Translations under genes and position numbers: made by a program | From: Alteribacter lacisalsi | GTDB lineage: Bacteria; Bacillota; Bacilli; Bacillales; Salisediminibacteriaceae | Assembly: GCF_003226345.1 (NCBI RefSeq) | Contig: NZ_PDOF01000002.1 | Location: forward strand, 310,001 to 374,000 | Direction: 5' to 3' | Length of the DNA: 64,000 nt | Notes under the pieces: generated by a model | The model's database searches: none | Seen by the model: only the letters and a program-made list of their open reading frames with translations | Told to the model about the DNA's origin: nothing | Shown here: in pieces, positions 26,263 through 35,370 of the stretch | Layout of the letters: the number at the start of each line of letters is the position of its first letter | Position numbering within the stretch: the first letter of the stretch is position 1

Positions 26263-26918
26263 GACCATTTGATGGAAAAACGGCAGCGGAACCGAACAGC
26301 TCCCACTCATCATCCCTTTTCAAACCTGCTCGTCTGTATAGACTGCGGGAGCGGCATGAACTATAAGAAAGACCGGAAAGGGTATATGTGTGGTCGTTAT
26401 GCCAAGTATGGAGTGAAGTGCTGCAAGTCCCACCTTATTAAAGAAGCCGTTCTCATCGACATTGTGAAGCCGGACTTTATGAGCGGGATGAGTCAGATGG
26501 ACAAAGAAGTAATGAAAAGGGATTTCCACAAGAAGGTGTCTTACTACTCCAAAAGAAATGAGCGCGAAATTGAGAATGTCGAAGGTCGCATCGAAGTCCT
26601 TAAGCGCAGAAAAAAGAACCTGGTCACGATGATGGCAGACGGGGAACTGGACAGGGAAAGCTGTATGGAATCTATTAAATAGACGCTGACAAAGAAAAAG
26701 CAATCCTTGAAGAAGATTTAGAGAGATTGCAGAATGACCAGGAACAGAACACCCTGGACAAAGCAAACATGGAGCAAAACTTCGCCGAATTCCTCTTTTC
26801 CGGTTCAACCGCGATTGAAATCATCCATCGGGTAGTAGATAAAGTTTACATCTTCGAGGATGGTACACCGGATATTCATTACGGCTTCTCGGAACCAGAA
26901 CTGCATAAAGCATCTTAA
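26263..26918 (+). pseudogene. Truncated, frameshifted copy of serine recombinase 3
   Basis: The sequence picks up in the linker before the zinc ribbon (RMEKRQRNRT-like against RMKKRKRNTT in the intact gene). It retains CIDCGSGMNY...CGRYAKYG and the coiled coil. It hits an early stop at 26680-26682 through a frameshift, then regains the frame to end EDGTPDIHYGFSEPE. The whole N-terminal catalytic half is missing. The terminator that follows is the one behind recombinase 3. This is a decayed second island end. Confidence 0.88.
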
Positions 26919-26946
26919 AACACGGGCTGAGGCTCGTGTTTTTGTT
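26917..26946 (+). terminator. Copy of the recombinase 3 terminator
   Basis: AAACACGGGC TGAG GCTCGTGTTT then TTGTTTT; one base differs from the hairpin at 21160-21190. Confidence 0.85.
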
Positions 26947-27021
26947 TTGGGCAGCTTTGTCCTTTGTTACTCATGACAGTGATAATCCCTGCCCGAAATG
27001 GTGTACAGAATTACGAGAGTA

Positions 27022-27100
27022 TATGGATATTTATGTTAAAATAATTGTAGGAGATAGTCAGACTTTTTTCAATGATGTACTTAAAGTATTGGGGAGTTTG
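27022..27100 (+). promoter_or_regulatory. Conserved island-junction sequence, copy 2
   Basis: ATATGGATATTTATGTTAAA at 27021-27040 is followed by AATGATGTACTTAAAG at 27071-27086 and a GGGGAGTTTG segment. It lies at the same distance behind the second recombinase copy as copy 1 lies behind the first, and it precedes the defence cargo. TATGTTAAAAT is a good extended -10. Confidence 0.55.
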
Positions 27101-27119
27101 TGGGGAGGAGCAAGGTTAG

Positions 27120-27668
27120 GTGAACATAAGAAATAACATTAGTCCCATGATGAGAGAAAAGATTAGAAAATGTATCAACCTTTTAGATTCTGAATACAAA
27201 ACATTAGACTTTACAATTGATTTATATAAAACAAGGAAGCGACTAGAAACAGAGAAAAGAAACAAACCAGACTTAGAAGATTTAGCTTACAATCAAATTC
27301 TTCAAGGAGAATTTGAAACCTCAGCGATAATTGTTGGAGAGAGGAAACTAATTAAGGTTTTCTTATTTATGTATGACAACCCAGAAACAGACTTTGCTGA
27401 ATTTATCAAATTGATAGCAAAGGTTTACCATGAATTACGTCACGCTTGGCAATATGCTAATCATCTTTATAAGAACGAACCACAAATACTTAATGTTGAT
27501 TTAAACTGGGAAGAGTACGTGAGATTACCTTCTGAAAAAGACGCATACAAGTTCGAAGTACAACAAATGAACAAACATATGCCGAAAATAGTTAAAATAT
27601 TCGGGAGCGAGGTTGGTTGCATTTATACTCTGAAAAAGCCCATAAGAGATATTGTATATTCTAAATGA
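27120..27668 (+). CDS. Putative zinc metalloprotease-like protein (HExxH type)
   Basis: The 182-residue protein carries a zincin motif in VYHELRHAWQYANH (HELRH, about residues 104-108). A downstream LPSEKDAYKFE could supply a third ligand. The rest is helical and charged. A GTG at 27120 starts the frame after GGGGAGGAGCAAGG. It is the first gene after island-junction copy 2 and is followed by 200 bases without a gene before hamA. A peptidase role is inferred from the motif only, and it might be an immunity or phage-type minimal zincin. Confidence 0.6.
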   Translation: MNIRNNISPMMREKIRKCINLLDSEYKTLDFTIDLYKTRKRLETEKRNKPDLEDLAYNQILQGEFETSAIIVGERKLIKVFLFMYDNPETDFAEFIKLIAKVYHELRHAWQYANHLYKNEPQILNVDLNWEEYVRLPSEKDAYKFEVQQMNKHMPKIVKIFGSEVGCIYTLKKPIRDIVYSK

Positions 27669-27872
27669 AATATGGCAACTCCTTCTTTCCTAATACAACA
27701 TGTTTCTAATCTTCTTTTTAAGAGCTAAAGTATAGAATGTAAAGTAATAAACAATATTTGAATTTGTAATTTGCATTGTATAAAACAGTTAACTATATAT
27801 TACAAAAATACCTTGTTATGTTATGTTAGAAGCATAATTAATAGAAACCGGAAAGCTTTAGGGGGGATTACT

Positions 27873-28718
27873 ATTTCTAAACAAAGCTTATTTGATGCTG
27901 GTTTATTACTGAATTTATATATTAATACTGAAGAATTAACTGGTTTTTCTATCGGATATGAGTGTGGTGAGTTTAGAACAGAGGCTTTTGTAGATTTAAT
28001 ATTTGATTCATTGTTGGATTTTGCATTATCTGAAAGGGAGAAAAAAACAATTAGCCCTGTAAACGCTTCCAGGAAAATGAGAAAGGCGGCTCAAGTTGTG
28101 TATAGCACTGAGAAATACGCAGCAAGAGGTGAATTCGGAGAGGTAATTTTACATTTGCTACTGCGTGAATTTTTTAATACAATTCCAGCAATATCGAAAT
28201 TTTACTATAAAGATGGAGCAAATGAAACTGTTAAGGGCTTTGACGCTGTTCATATAGTTCCTGCTAATGATGGTCTTGAATTATGGCTTGGGGAAGTCAA
28301 GTTCTACAATGAAATTAATAGAGCTATTAGAGACGTAGTTAAAGAAATACATGCCCATACAGGTAAAGACTATCTCAGAAGTGAGTTTCTTTTTATTGTG
28401 AACAAAATTGATGAAACTACTCCCTATGCACAACAATTAAAAGATTTAATCCATGAACGAGCTTCATTGGATGATATCTTTAAAAGGATTAGGATTCCTG
28501 TTTTACTCACATACGATAGTCTTACAATCAAATCTCATAAGGAAGTTTGTGATGAGTATACTCAAGCTTTAACTGATGAAATGAATAAGCATCATGATTC
28601 ATTTCGGGGGAAAGAACTTCCTAATATAAACATTCCGCTAATACTACTGCCCCTCGAGGACAAAGCAAAATTAGTTGAAGCTCTAGATAATAAGCTAAGG
28701 GTGTGGCAAAATCTATGA
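27873..28718 (+). CDS. hamA: HamA, DUF1837 nuclease of the Hachiman defence system
   Basis: Hachiman is a two-gene anti-phage system in which HamA is a PD-(D/E)xK-type effector released by the HamB helicase. This protein shows KGFDAVHIV and then ELWLGEVKFY, giving Asp and ExK residues (about 120 and 141-143). It sits directly before a large SF2 helicase with an ATGA overlap. The open frame extends to a TTG at 27771, but GGGGGG at 27861-27866 points to an ATT start at 27873 (SKQSLFDAGLL). That is a rare start codon which could limit expression. An upstream start cannot be excluded. Confidence 0.85.
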   Translation: MSKQSLFDAGLLLNLYINTEELTGFSIGYECGEFRTEAFVDLIFDSLLDFALSEREKKTISPVNASRKMRKAAQVVYSTEKYAARGEFGEVILHLLLREFFNTIPAISKFYYKDGANETVKGFDAVHIVPANDGLELWLGEVKFYNEINRAIRDVVKEIHAHTGKDYLRSEFLFIVNKIDETTPYAQQLKDLIHERASLDDIFKRIRIPVLLTYDSLTIKSHKEVCDEYTQALTDEMNKHHDSFRGKELPNINIPLILLPLEDKAKLVEALDNKLRVWQNL

Positions 28719-30832
28719 CATTTCAAAATGTAGAACACTTAATTAGTAAAGAGAGTCTAGACTTGGATGAAATGTTTTATATTTTTAAGTGGGCAAATCA
28801 GAATGTTGGTGTAGAAAATTCGAAAGTTCGTGATGTTATCTTAAGGATTATGGATAAAAAGAATTCAATTCCAGAGGAAACATACCCAATAATCGAAAGC
28901 CTTCTAGAGAAGGTTGGTTTCTTTCCATATATAAATACTCACAACATTGAATCATCATTAAAATCACTTCTTCACTATGAATTCTATCGTTCTGAAAATA
29001 TAACTGATATTGTCATGCACAGTCAGCAAGCAGCAATATATGATAAATTAGAGCGGGGAAAAAGTGTTGTTTTAAGTGCGCCTACTAGTTTTGGTAAGAG
29101 TCTTTTAATTGAGGAGATTGTAGCCTCTAAAAAGTATCAAAATATAGTTATATTATTACCTACCTTAGCACTAATTGACGAAACACGCTCGAAGATGTCT
29201 AAATATAGAGATTATTATAAACTCATATTTACTACAAGACAGGTTCCCGATTCACATAATCTATTCATCTTAACACCAGAGCGATTAATGGACTACGAAA
29301 ATCTTCCTTCGATTGATTTTTTTGTAATAGATGAATTTTATAAAGTTAATGATGATGCAGGAAATAATGATAGGGCTAACGTTTTAAATTTAGCTTTTTA
29401 TATGCTTTTGAAACAAACAAAACAGTTTTATCTATTAGGACCAAATATAACTTCAATTCCCTCACAATTTGAAGATGAATATAATTGTGAGTTTATTCAA
29501 TCAAATTTCAATACAGTAACATCAAATCAGTATTTTATTGAGCGTATTAGTGGAGAGGAAAGTCTTCAACTACTATCCTTAGTTCAAAAGCTTAAGGAAC
29601 CAACCTTGATTTACTGTAAATCCCCAGCTGAAGCAGAGAAAATTGTAAAATATGTAGTTAACAAATTAAAGGAATACAGTGAAGAAAGTAGTGTCCATGA
29701 TGAAGTGATAGATTGGTTGGATAAAAATATACATCCGGACTGGTACTTGTCCAAAGCTCTAAAATACAAAGTTGGATTCCATCATGGTTCCATGCCTAGA
29801 TTTTTGGGCAGATATATTGTTAATCAATTTAACGCAGGTAATATAGACTTACTATTTTGTACAAGTACCTTAATTGAAGGAATAAATACTACTGCTAAAA
29901 ACGTAGTAATCTTCCATAACAAAAAGGGTAACAGTAATTTAGAGTATTTTGATTATAAAAATATTATTGGCAGAGCTGGTAGAATGAAAAAGCATTATGT
30001 AGGGGATATATACTCTTTCTATTCTCCGCCGACTGAACAAGATAAAGAAGTAGACTTTCCTTGGTATACCCAAAATGATGTAAGTGATGAAATTCTTATT
30101 CAATTAAGTGACAGTGATTTAAAAACCACCTCAATAAAACAAATAGAAGAGTATACTTCCCAAAAAGTGTTACCGTTGGATGTTATTCAACAGAATTCTA
30201 ATATATCAGTTTCGGGTCAAATAAATCTAGCAAAAGAAATTGAAAGTAATGTTACCTACTATCAAAGCCACTTATCCTGGACAGGGATTCCAAAATATAA
30301 ATCCCTTGAAGTCACCTGTTGCTTAATGTGGGACCATATTGTAAAACCTAGTCATTATATATTCACTGGAAGGCAATTAACGTTCTTTATAAACAAATAT
30401 AAGCAAGTAAATTCTCATATTCCCACATTCATTGATACGTTGATGAAAAGGAATGCTATAGACGCTGATAAGGCAGTACAACAAATGTCTAGTATTGTGA
30501 AAAATTGGTTTGAATACAAGTTTCCAAAATATTTAATGGCCTTGGACAGAATACAAAAGAGTGTGTTTGAAAAACATGGTATTGTTCCCGGCGATTATAA
30601 GTATTTTTCAAGTAGCATAGAATCTGCTTTTTGTCATCCTTCTTTGGCGGCATTGCAAGAGTTTGGGTTGCCTATTTCTGTACTTAAGAAATTAGAAAAG
30701 ATATTACCATCACTTGCGAAAGACCAAGAGGTTGATTTAGATACACTAATTAATGAAATAATAGAAGAGGATATTAGTTCAGTATTGGAACCGTTTGAAA
30801 TTACATTAGTTAAAGAAACTTTACAGAAATAG
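28715..30832 (+). CDS. hamB: HamB, SF2 helicase of the Hachiman defence system
   Basis: The 705-residue protein has Walker A APTSFGKS (about residues 123-130), a DEFYK motif II in VIDEFYK, and motif VI in NIIGRAGRMKKHYVGD. This is the Ski2-like arrangement reported for HamB. A long helical C-terminal region follows. It begins in a four-base ATGA overlap with hamA, so translation is coupled; an in-frame GTG at 28703 is an alternative start. The gene is as AT-rich as hamA and much more so than hsdR, which starts 33 bases later. This suggests a separate origin. Confidence 0.87.
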   Translation: MTFQNVEHLISKESLDLDEMFYIFKWANQNVGVENSKVRDVILRIMDKKNSIPEETYPIIESLLEKVGFFPYINTHNIESSLKSLLHYEFYRSENITDIVMHSQQAAIYDKLERGKSVVLSAPTSFGKSLLIEEIVASKKYQNIVILLPTLALIDETRSKMSKYRDYYKLIFTTRQVPDSHNLFILTPERLMDYENLPSIDFFVIDEFYKVNDDAGNNDRANVLNLAFYMLLKQTKQFYLLGPNITSIPSQFEDEYNCEFIQSNFNTVTSNQYFIERISGEESLQLLSLVQKLKEPTLIYCKSPAEAEKIVKYVVNKLKEYSEESSVHDEVIDWLDKNIHPDWYLSKALKYKVGFHHGSMPRFLGRYIVNQFNAGNIDLLFCTSTLIEGINTTAKNVVIFHNKKGNSNLEYFDYKNIIGRAGRMKKHYVGDIYSFYSPPTEQDKEVDFPWYTQNDVSDEILIQLSDSDLKTTSIKQIEEYTSQKVLPLDVIQQNSNISVSGQINLAKEIESNVTYYQSHLSWTGIPKYKSLEVTCCLMWDHIVKPSHYIFTGRQLTFFINKYKQVNSHIPTFIDTLMKRNAIDADKAVQQMSSIVKNWFEYKFPKYLMALDRIQKSVFEKHGIVPGDYKYFSSSIESAFCHPSLAALQEFGLPISVLKKLEKILPSLAKDQEVDLDTLINEIIEEDISSVLEPFEITLVKETLQK

Positions 30833-30864
30833 ATTTTATCCAAAATAAGAACCGGGTGATAACG

Positions 30865-33800
30865 ATGAAGAGCAACTTTTCTTTTTTTAGAGGTGAATGG
30901 GATGTTCTCGCTAACTTAGGGGAGTCCGCTGAAAATAACGTTTATCATGACCCGCAGACAACGATTGTGAAGCTGCGCCTGTTTGGGGAGACGGTGGCGA
31001 AGATGATTTTGGCTGCCGAGGGAATTAAGGAAGCTCCCCGAACGACGCAGGTGGACCGGATTAATACCCTGCGCCGGGAACGGCTCATTGAAAGTGAACT
31101 TATCGATATGTTTGATACCCTTCGCCAAAAGGGGAACTTTGCCGTTCACCGTGCGGAATACGGAAGAACAGAGGAAGCACAGACGCTGCTTAAACTTACG
31201 TTCCGTTTGGCCGTCTGGTTTATGGAGGTGTACGGCCGCTGGGATTTCGAAGCACCTGAGTACCGGGAACCGGAACGCAGAACTTTGGTTGATGAGGATG
31301 CTCTTCAAAAAGAGCAGGAAACAGCGCGAAAAATTAAAGTTCTGGAAGAGGAACTGGAGAATGTGCGTCAAAGAGCTGAAAATGAGGATAGTGCAGTAAA
31401 ACAGGAGCGGAAGTCTAAATCAAAACGTTTCCTGCGAAGACAGCACCTATCCGAAGCTGAAACGCGCAAAATAATTGATGAAAAACTGATTGCTTCCGGC
31501 TGGGAAGCAAACACGAACCAGCTGAACCACCAGACGAACGGAACCCTGCCTGAAAAGAACAAAAACATGGCGATTGCCGAATGGAAAGTCAAAGGCGGTC
31601 GTGTTGATTATGCTCTTTTTATAGGAAATAAACTGGTCGGTTTTATTGAAGCAAAGGCGGAACGGAAGAACATCCCCGGTGTGCTTGAAAGCCAGACCAA
31701 GACGTATGCAAAGAACGTAAGTCAGAACGAAGATGAAGTGATTCTTCGCCCGGACAGGGAATATCAGGTCCCGTTCCTCTATGCCACAAACGGCAAACCG
31801 TTTCTCAAGCAGCTTCAGGAGGAGTCCGGAATCTGGTTCTGGGATGCCCGGAAATCGACAGAACATGCTCGGGCTTTGGAAGGATGGCATTCTCCTGATG
31901 ACTTAAAGCTTTTGTTGGAGCAGAACGACCAGGAAGCCGATAAACAGCTTGAGGAAGAAGACATCACGAAGTTTGGCCTGAGACATTATCAGCAGCAGGC
32001 GGTTTTGGAAGTCGAGAAAGCATTGAAGGAAGGCAAACGCCGGATGCTTGTGGCTATGGCGACAGGTACAGGGAAGACCCGAACCGCAATTGCCCTCATG
32101 TACCGGCTCATTAAGACAAAGAAATGCCGCCGTATTCTTTTCCTTGTGGACCGGAACTCTCTTGGTGAGCAAACCAGTGATGCTTTAAAGGATACAAAGA
32201 TTGATAACATGTCGTTTACGAGTATTTACGATGTGAAGGCCCTAAAGGATATGACCCCGGACGTGGAGACGAAAGTGCAGATTGCCACGGTTCAGGGGAT
32301 GGTGAAACGTCTATTTTATAACGATAGCGATAATCTTCCTAGCGTCGGTCAGTATGATTTTATTATTGTAGACGAGGCCCACCGCGGGTACACGAGTGAC
32401 CGGGAGATGACCGAAGAAGAGCTTCTGTTCAGGGACCAGACCGACTACATCAGCCAGTACCGCAGAGTGATTGATTACTTTGACGCGGCCTGTCTCGCGT
32501 TAACGGCAACACCGGCGCAGCATACAACTGATATTTTCGGCATGCCTATCTACAAGTACTACTACAATGAAGCGGTACTCGACGGGTACTTGGTGGACCA
32601 CGAGCCTCCATATCTGTTTAAGACAGAACTTTCTGAACACGGTATTACCTTTGAGAAAGATGAGGAAGTTGAAGTATTCGATGTAGATGAAGGAGAAATC
32701 CAGCTGGAACGGCTGGAGGATACGGTTAACTTTGAAGTCGAACAGTTCAACAAACGGGTGATAACAGAACCATTCAATAAAGTGGTGCTTGATAAACTTA
32801 CGGACTACATCGACCCCTCCGGTCAGGAAAAATCACTTATCTTCGCCGCTACTGACCATCATGCCGACATGATTGTACGTCTCCTTAAGGCTGCATTCAA
32901 GGAGCGCGGAGATGAAGTGGAAGATAGTGCCATCATGAAAATCACCGGCTCGATTTATCAGCCGATGGATGCAATTAAACGATATAAAAACGAGCGTCTC
33001 CCGAATATCGCCGTGACCGTTGACCTGTTAAGCACAGGTATCGATGTTCCGAAAATCACTAACATCGTGTTCTTAAGACGTGTCCAGTCACGGATTCTGT
33101 ATGACCAGATGTTGGGCCGTGCTACGCGCCTCTGTCCTGAAATAGGCAAGACTCACTTTAATATTTATGATGCGGTTGGCATTTACGACAAGCTCCAGAA
33201 AATTACCGAGATGAAGCCGGTTGTTAAACAGCAGAATATCTCTATTGGAGAGCTGTACGAAGGGCTAACCCACGCTGAATCCGAAGATGAAGTTGAATTT
33301 TTCCGCGAACAGCTCGTGGCTAAAATACAGCGGAAGAAGCAGCGACTAACGGAAGAAGGCATGCAGAAATTTGAGGAGTTGTCTGAAGGGAAAAGCCTCG
33401 ATGACTGGGCAGAGGAAGTGCAGACCTACACACCGGAGCAGGCAAAAAACCATGAAATTCTATTTGAGTATGTAGAATCCTACCGCCGTACCGGTGAGAG
33501 GCGCTACATCTCGAACAAAGAGGATGAGGTTATCGGTGTGGAACGGGGTTACGGGGAAGGAAACAGCCGTCCTGAAGATTACCTCGAAGGGTTCGTTAGC
33601 TTCGTCAAAGAGAATATGAACGAAATCCCTGCGCTTCAGCTTGTCTGTACACGACCGAGGGATTTAACCCGTAAAGACCTACGGGAACTTGTTGCTATCC
33701 TGGAGACAAAAGGATTCAAGGAGTCCCATCTACAATCGGCCTGGAAGCAGACAAAGAATGAAGAAATCGCAGCAGACATCATAAGCTTTATCCGCCAGGC

Positions 33801-34077
33801 TGCTATCGGAGAAGCGCTTGTAGACCATGAAGCTCGGATAAAGAGTGCGATGCAAAAAGTTTACTCACTTCACGAATGGACACCAAGGCAGAAGAAGTGG
33901 CTCGAACGAATTGAGAAACAGCTACTCCGGTTCCCCGTCCTCGCTCCTACGGCGGAAGATGCTTTCTCGGAAGAACCGTTTAAAAGTAACGGCGGTTACC
34001 GTCAGCTAAAGAGGGAGTTTGGGGATGATATTGACTTGGTTGTAAAAACTATTAACTACAACTTATATGTAGGTTGA
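30865..34077 (+). CDS. hsdR: Type I restriction enzyme R subunit
   Basis: HsdR translocates and cuts DNA that lacks the host methylation. Domains in order: an N-terminal DUF4145-like helical part (to about residue 140), a coiled coil, and an HSDR_N nuclease with VDYAL and FIEAK (about 247 and 261). An SF2 translocase follows with ATGTGKT at about 398, VDEAHRG at about 501, TATPA, and a C-terminal EcoEI-type domain. CGGGTGAT precedes the ATG at 30865. The gene is visibly more GC-rich than its neighbours. hsdM lies 1.3 kb away, separated by a protease gene and a membrane-protein gene. Confidence 0.93.
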   Translation: MKSNFSFFRGEWDVLANLGESAENNVYHDPQTTIVKLRLFGETVAKMILAAEGIKEAPRTTQVDRINTLRRERLIESELIDMFDTLRQKGNFAVHRAEYGRTEEAQTLLKLTFRLAVWFMEVYGRWDFEAPEYREPERRTLVDEDALQKEQETARKIKVLEEELENVRQRAENEDSAVKQERKSKSKRFLRRQHLSEAETRKIIDEKLIASGWEANTNQLNHQTNGTLPEKNKNMAIAEWKVKGGRVDYALFIGNKLVGFIEAKAERKNIPGVLESQTKTYAKNVSQNEDEVILRPDREYQVPFLYATNGKPFLKQLQEESGIWFWDARKSTEHARALEGWHSPDDLKLLLEQNDQEADKQLEEEDITKFGLRHYQQQAVLEVEKALKEGKRRMLVAMATGTGKTRTAIALMYRLIKTKKCRRILFLVDRNSLGEQTSDALKDTKIDNMSFTSIYDVKALKDMTPDVETKVQIATVQGMVKRLFYNDSDNLPSVGQYDFIIVDEAHRGYTSDREMTEEELLFRDQTDYISQYRRVIDYFDAACLALTATPAQHTTDIFGMPIYKYYYNEAVLDGYLVDHEPPYLFKTELSEHGITFEKDEEVEVFDVDEGEIQLERLEDTVNFEVEQFNKRVITEPFNKVVLDKLTDYIDPSGQEKSLIFAATDHHADMIVRLLKAAFKERGDEVEDSAIMKITGSIYQPMDAIKRYKNERLPNIAVTVDLLSTGIDVPKITNIVFLRRVQSRILYDQMLGRATRLCPEIGKTHFNIYDAVGIYDKLQKITEMKPVVKQQNISIGELYEGLTHAESEDEVEFFREQLVAKIQRKKQRLTEEGMQKFEELSEGKSLDDWAEEVQTYTPEQAKNHEILFEYVESYRRTGERRYISNKEDEVIGVERGYGEGNSRPEDYLEGFVSFVKENMNEIPALQLVCTRPRDLTRKDLRELVAILETKGFKESHLQSAWKQTKNEEIAADIISFIRQAAIGEALVDHEARIKSAMQKVYSLHEWTPRQKKWLERIEKQLLRFPVLAPTAEDAFSEEPFKSNGGYRQLKREFGDDIDLVVKTINYNLYVG

Positions 34078-34130
34078 TAGTTTTATGTAAGATAAATTAC
34101 AAACTGAAAATAACAAGGAGGCAATTAAAT

Positions 34131-34769
34131 ATGGAAGCATATAGTAACCCGACAGTTGCCATTGCAAGAAGTAATGCTAATGGTGTTCAATTATTGGGGA
34201 CTGGGTTCTTTATTGGAGCTAATCTTATTGCAACAACTAAACATGTTACAAATGGCGAGGACTCAGGTCTGAAAATCTTAATCTCATCATATAAGATTTT
34301 TGAGTATCAAGATACATCTAATAAAGAAGTCAAATTTGTTAATGCTAGAATTAAAGAAATTGACCCAATTAAAGACATTTGCGTTTTGGAAATTGAAGGA
34401 AACTTCACGAATCCCTATAGTTTATCAGGTACTGACTCCGTGGTGCCAGGCAATCCTGTGGCTGTTTTAGGGTTTCCTCATGCAGACCACGGAAGGTTTG
34501 TCTTGACACAACAAAATACCCAAGTGGGAGCTAAGATATTGCTTGAATCTCATTCTATAAAAACAAAGCATATTGTACTGAATACGCAAGCTCGTCCAGG
34601 TCAGTCTGGTGGGCCGGTTATAGATGGTAGTAAAGCGGTAATTGGGATGCTAATCGGTTCTTATGCCCCTAATGGAGGTGGCGGGATTTCATTAGGTGGA
34701 GTGGACCCTCATACTTTGCATCAAACAACTCACGTAATATCAGCAGAATACATCCAGGAGATGATTTAA
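34131..34769 (+). CDS. Trypsin-like serine protease
   Basis: The triad is readable: His38 in ATTKHVT, Asp82 in IKDICVLEI and Ser159 in RPGQSGGPV, with LGTGFFIG before the His strand as in cytosolic trypsin-like folds. There is no signal peptide. AAGGAGG at 34115-34121 sets the ATG at 34131. The 212-residue gene is AT-rich and lies 54 bases after hsdR. It is followed one base later by a small membrane-protein gene, so the two are a unit. Its place in a type I RM locus suggests a defence protease that could activate a partner by cleavage. Confidence 0.85.
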   Translation: MEAYSNPTVAIARSNANGVQLLGTGFFIGANLIATTKHVTNGEDSGLKILISSYKIFEYQDTSNKEVKFVNARIKEIDPIKDICVLEIEGNFTNPYSLSGTDSVVPGNPVAVLGFPHADHGRFVLTQQNTQVGAKILLESHSIKTKHIVLNTQARPGQSGGPVIDGSKAVIGMLIGSYAPNGGGGISLGGVDPHTLHQTTHVISAEYIQEMI

Positions 34770-34770
34770 A

Positions 34771-35202
34771 ATGTCTGAAATTACGTATATAATAGAAGAG
34801 CAGGATAACTTATTGTCAGCTTTACCAAAGTATCAACAAGACACTATAAACACATTGTTAGAACAAGGAAAGACACCTGAGGAAGTTTCACAAATTTGGT
34901 TAGAGGCTAATGGTCCTTCAAACACATTTCCCTTTGGAGCCGATAATAAAAAGAACCCTTTTTTAGAGAATTTAAATAATGAAATTAATGACTTTATTTG
35001 TAGTGAAGATAAATACAAAAATGAGAAGAAACAACTAATTGAAAGGTGGAAATCTGGAGAAGTTGTTGTTGTAAGTTTTATCGCAGTAAGCATTGCTACC
35101 GTGTTGGGAACGGCACCGGCTCTGATTCTACCAATAATTGTTTTGTCTCTGCGTACTGCAGGCAAAATAGGTGTAAATGCTTGGTGTGAATCAAGAAAAT
35201 AA
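34771..35202 (+). CDS. Small membrane protein paired with the protease
   Basis: The 143-residue protein has a soluble acidic N-terminal 95 residues and a hydrophobic stretch at about 98-128 (VVVVSFIAVSIATVLG and LILPIIVL). It then has a short basic tail. It starts one base after the protease stop. I recognise no family. A protease next to a single membrane protein resembles protease-activated membrane effectors in bacterial immunity, but this is an analogy; it could equally be an anchor or an inhibitor. Confidence 0.65.
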   Translation: MSEITYIIEEQDNLLSALPKYQQDTINTLLEQGKTPEEVSQIWLEANGPSNTFPFGADNKKNPFLENLNNEINDFICSEDKYKNEKKQLIERWKSGEVVVVSFIAVSIATVLGTAPALILPIIVLSLRTAGKIGVNAWCESRK

Positions 35203-35237
35203 GAAAATTGGTTTTAAAGTAAAAATTATTTGCTAAG

Positions 35238-35272
35238 GGCACTTAGATTAAATTCAGTCTAAGTGTTTTTTC
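35238..35272 (+). terminator. Terminator after the protease pair
   Basis: CACTTAGA pairs with TCTAAGTG and is followed by TTTTTTCTTT. It implies that hsdM-hsdS has its own promoter. Confidence 0.8.
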
Positions 35273-35370
35273 TTTCGGGTTTGGATTTGGATGAATTTCA
35301 AGATAGTATTGCTATAGGAGTTATTGGTGCTAATGATTAATTTAGGGTTAATTTTAGGAGGAACTTACCA

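Noticed and set aside
34771-35202. Membrane partner of the protease as a bacterial gasdermin
   Set aside because: It is much shorter than gasdermins, lacks an extended beta-rich N-terminal domain, and has its hydrophobic part at the C-terminus.
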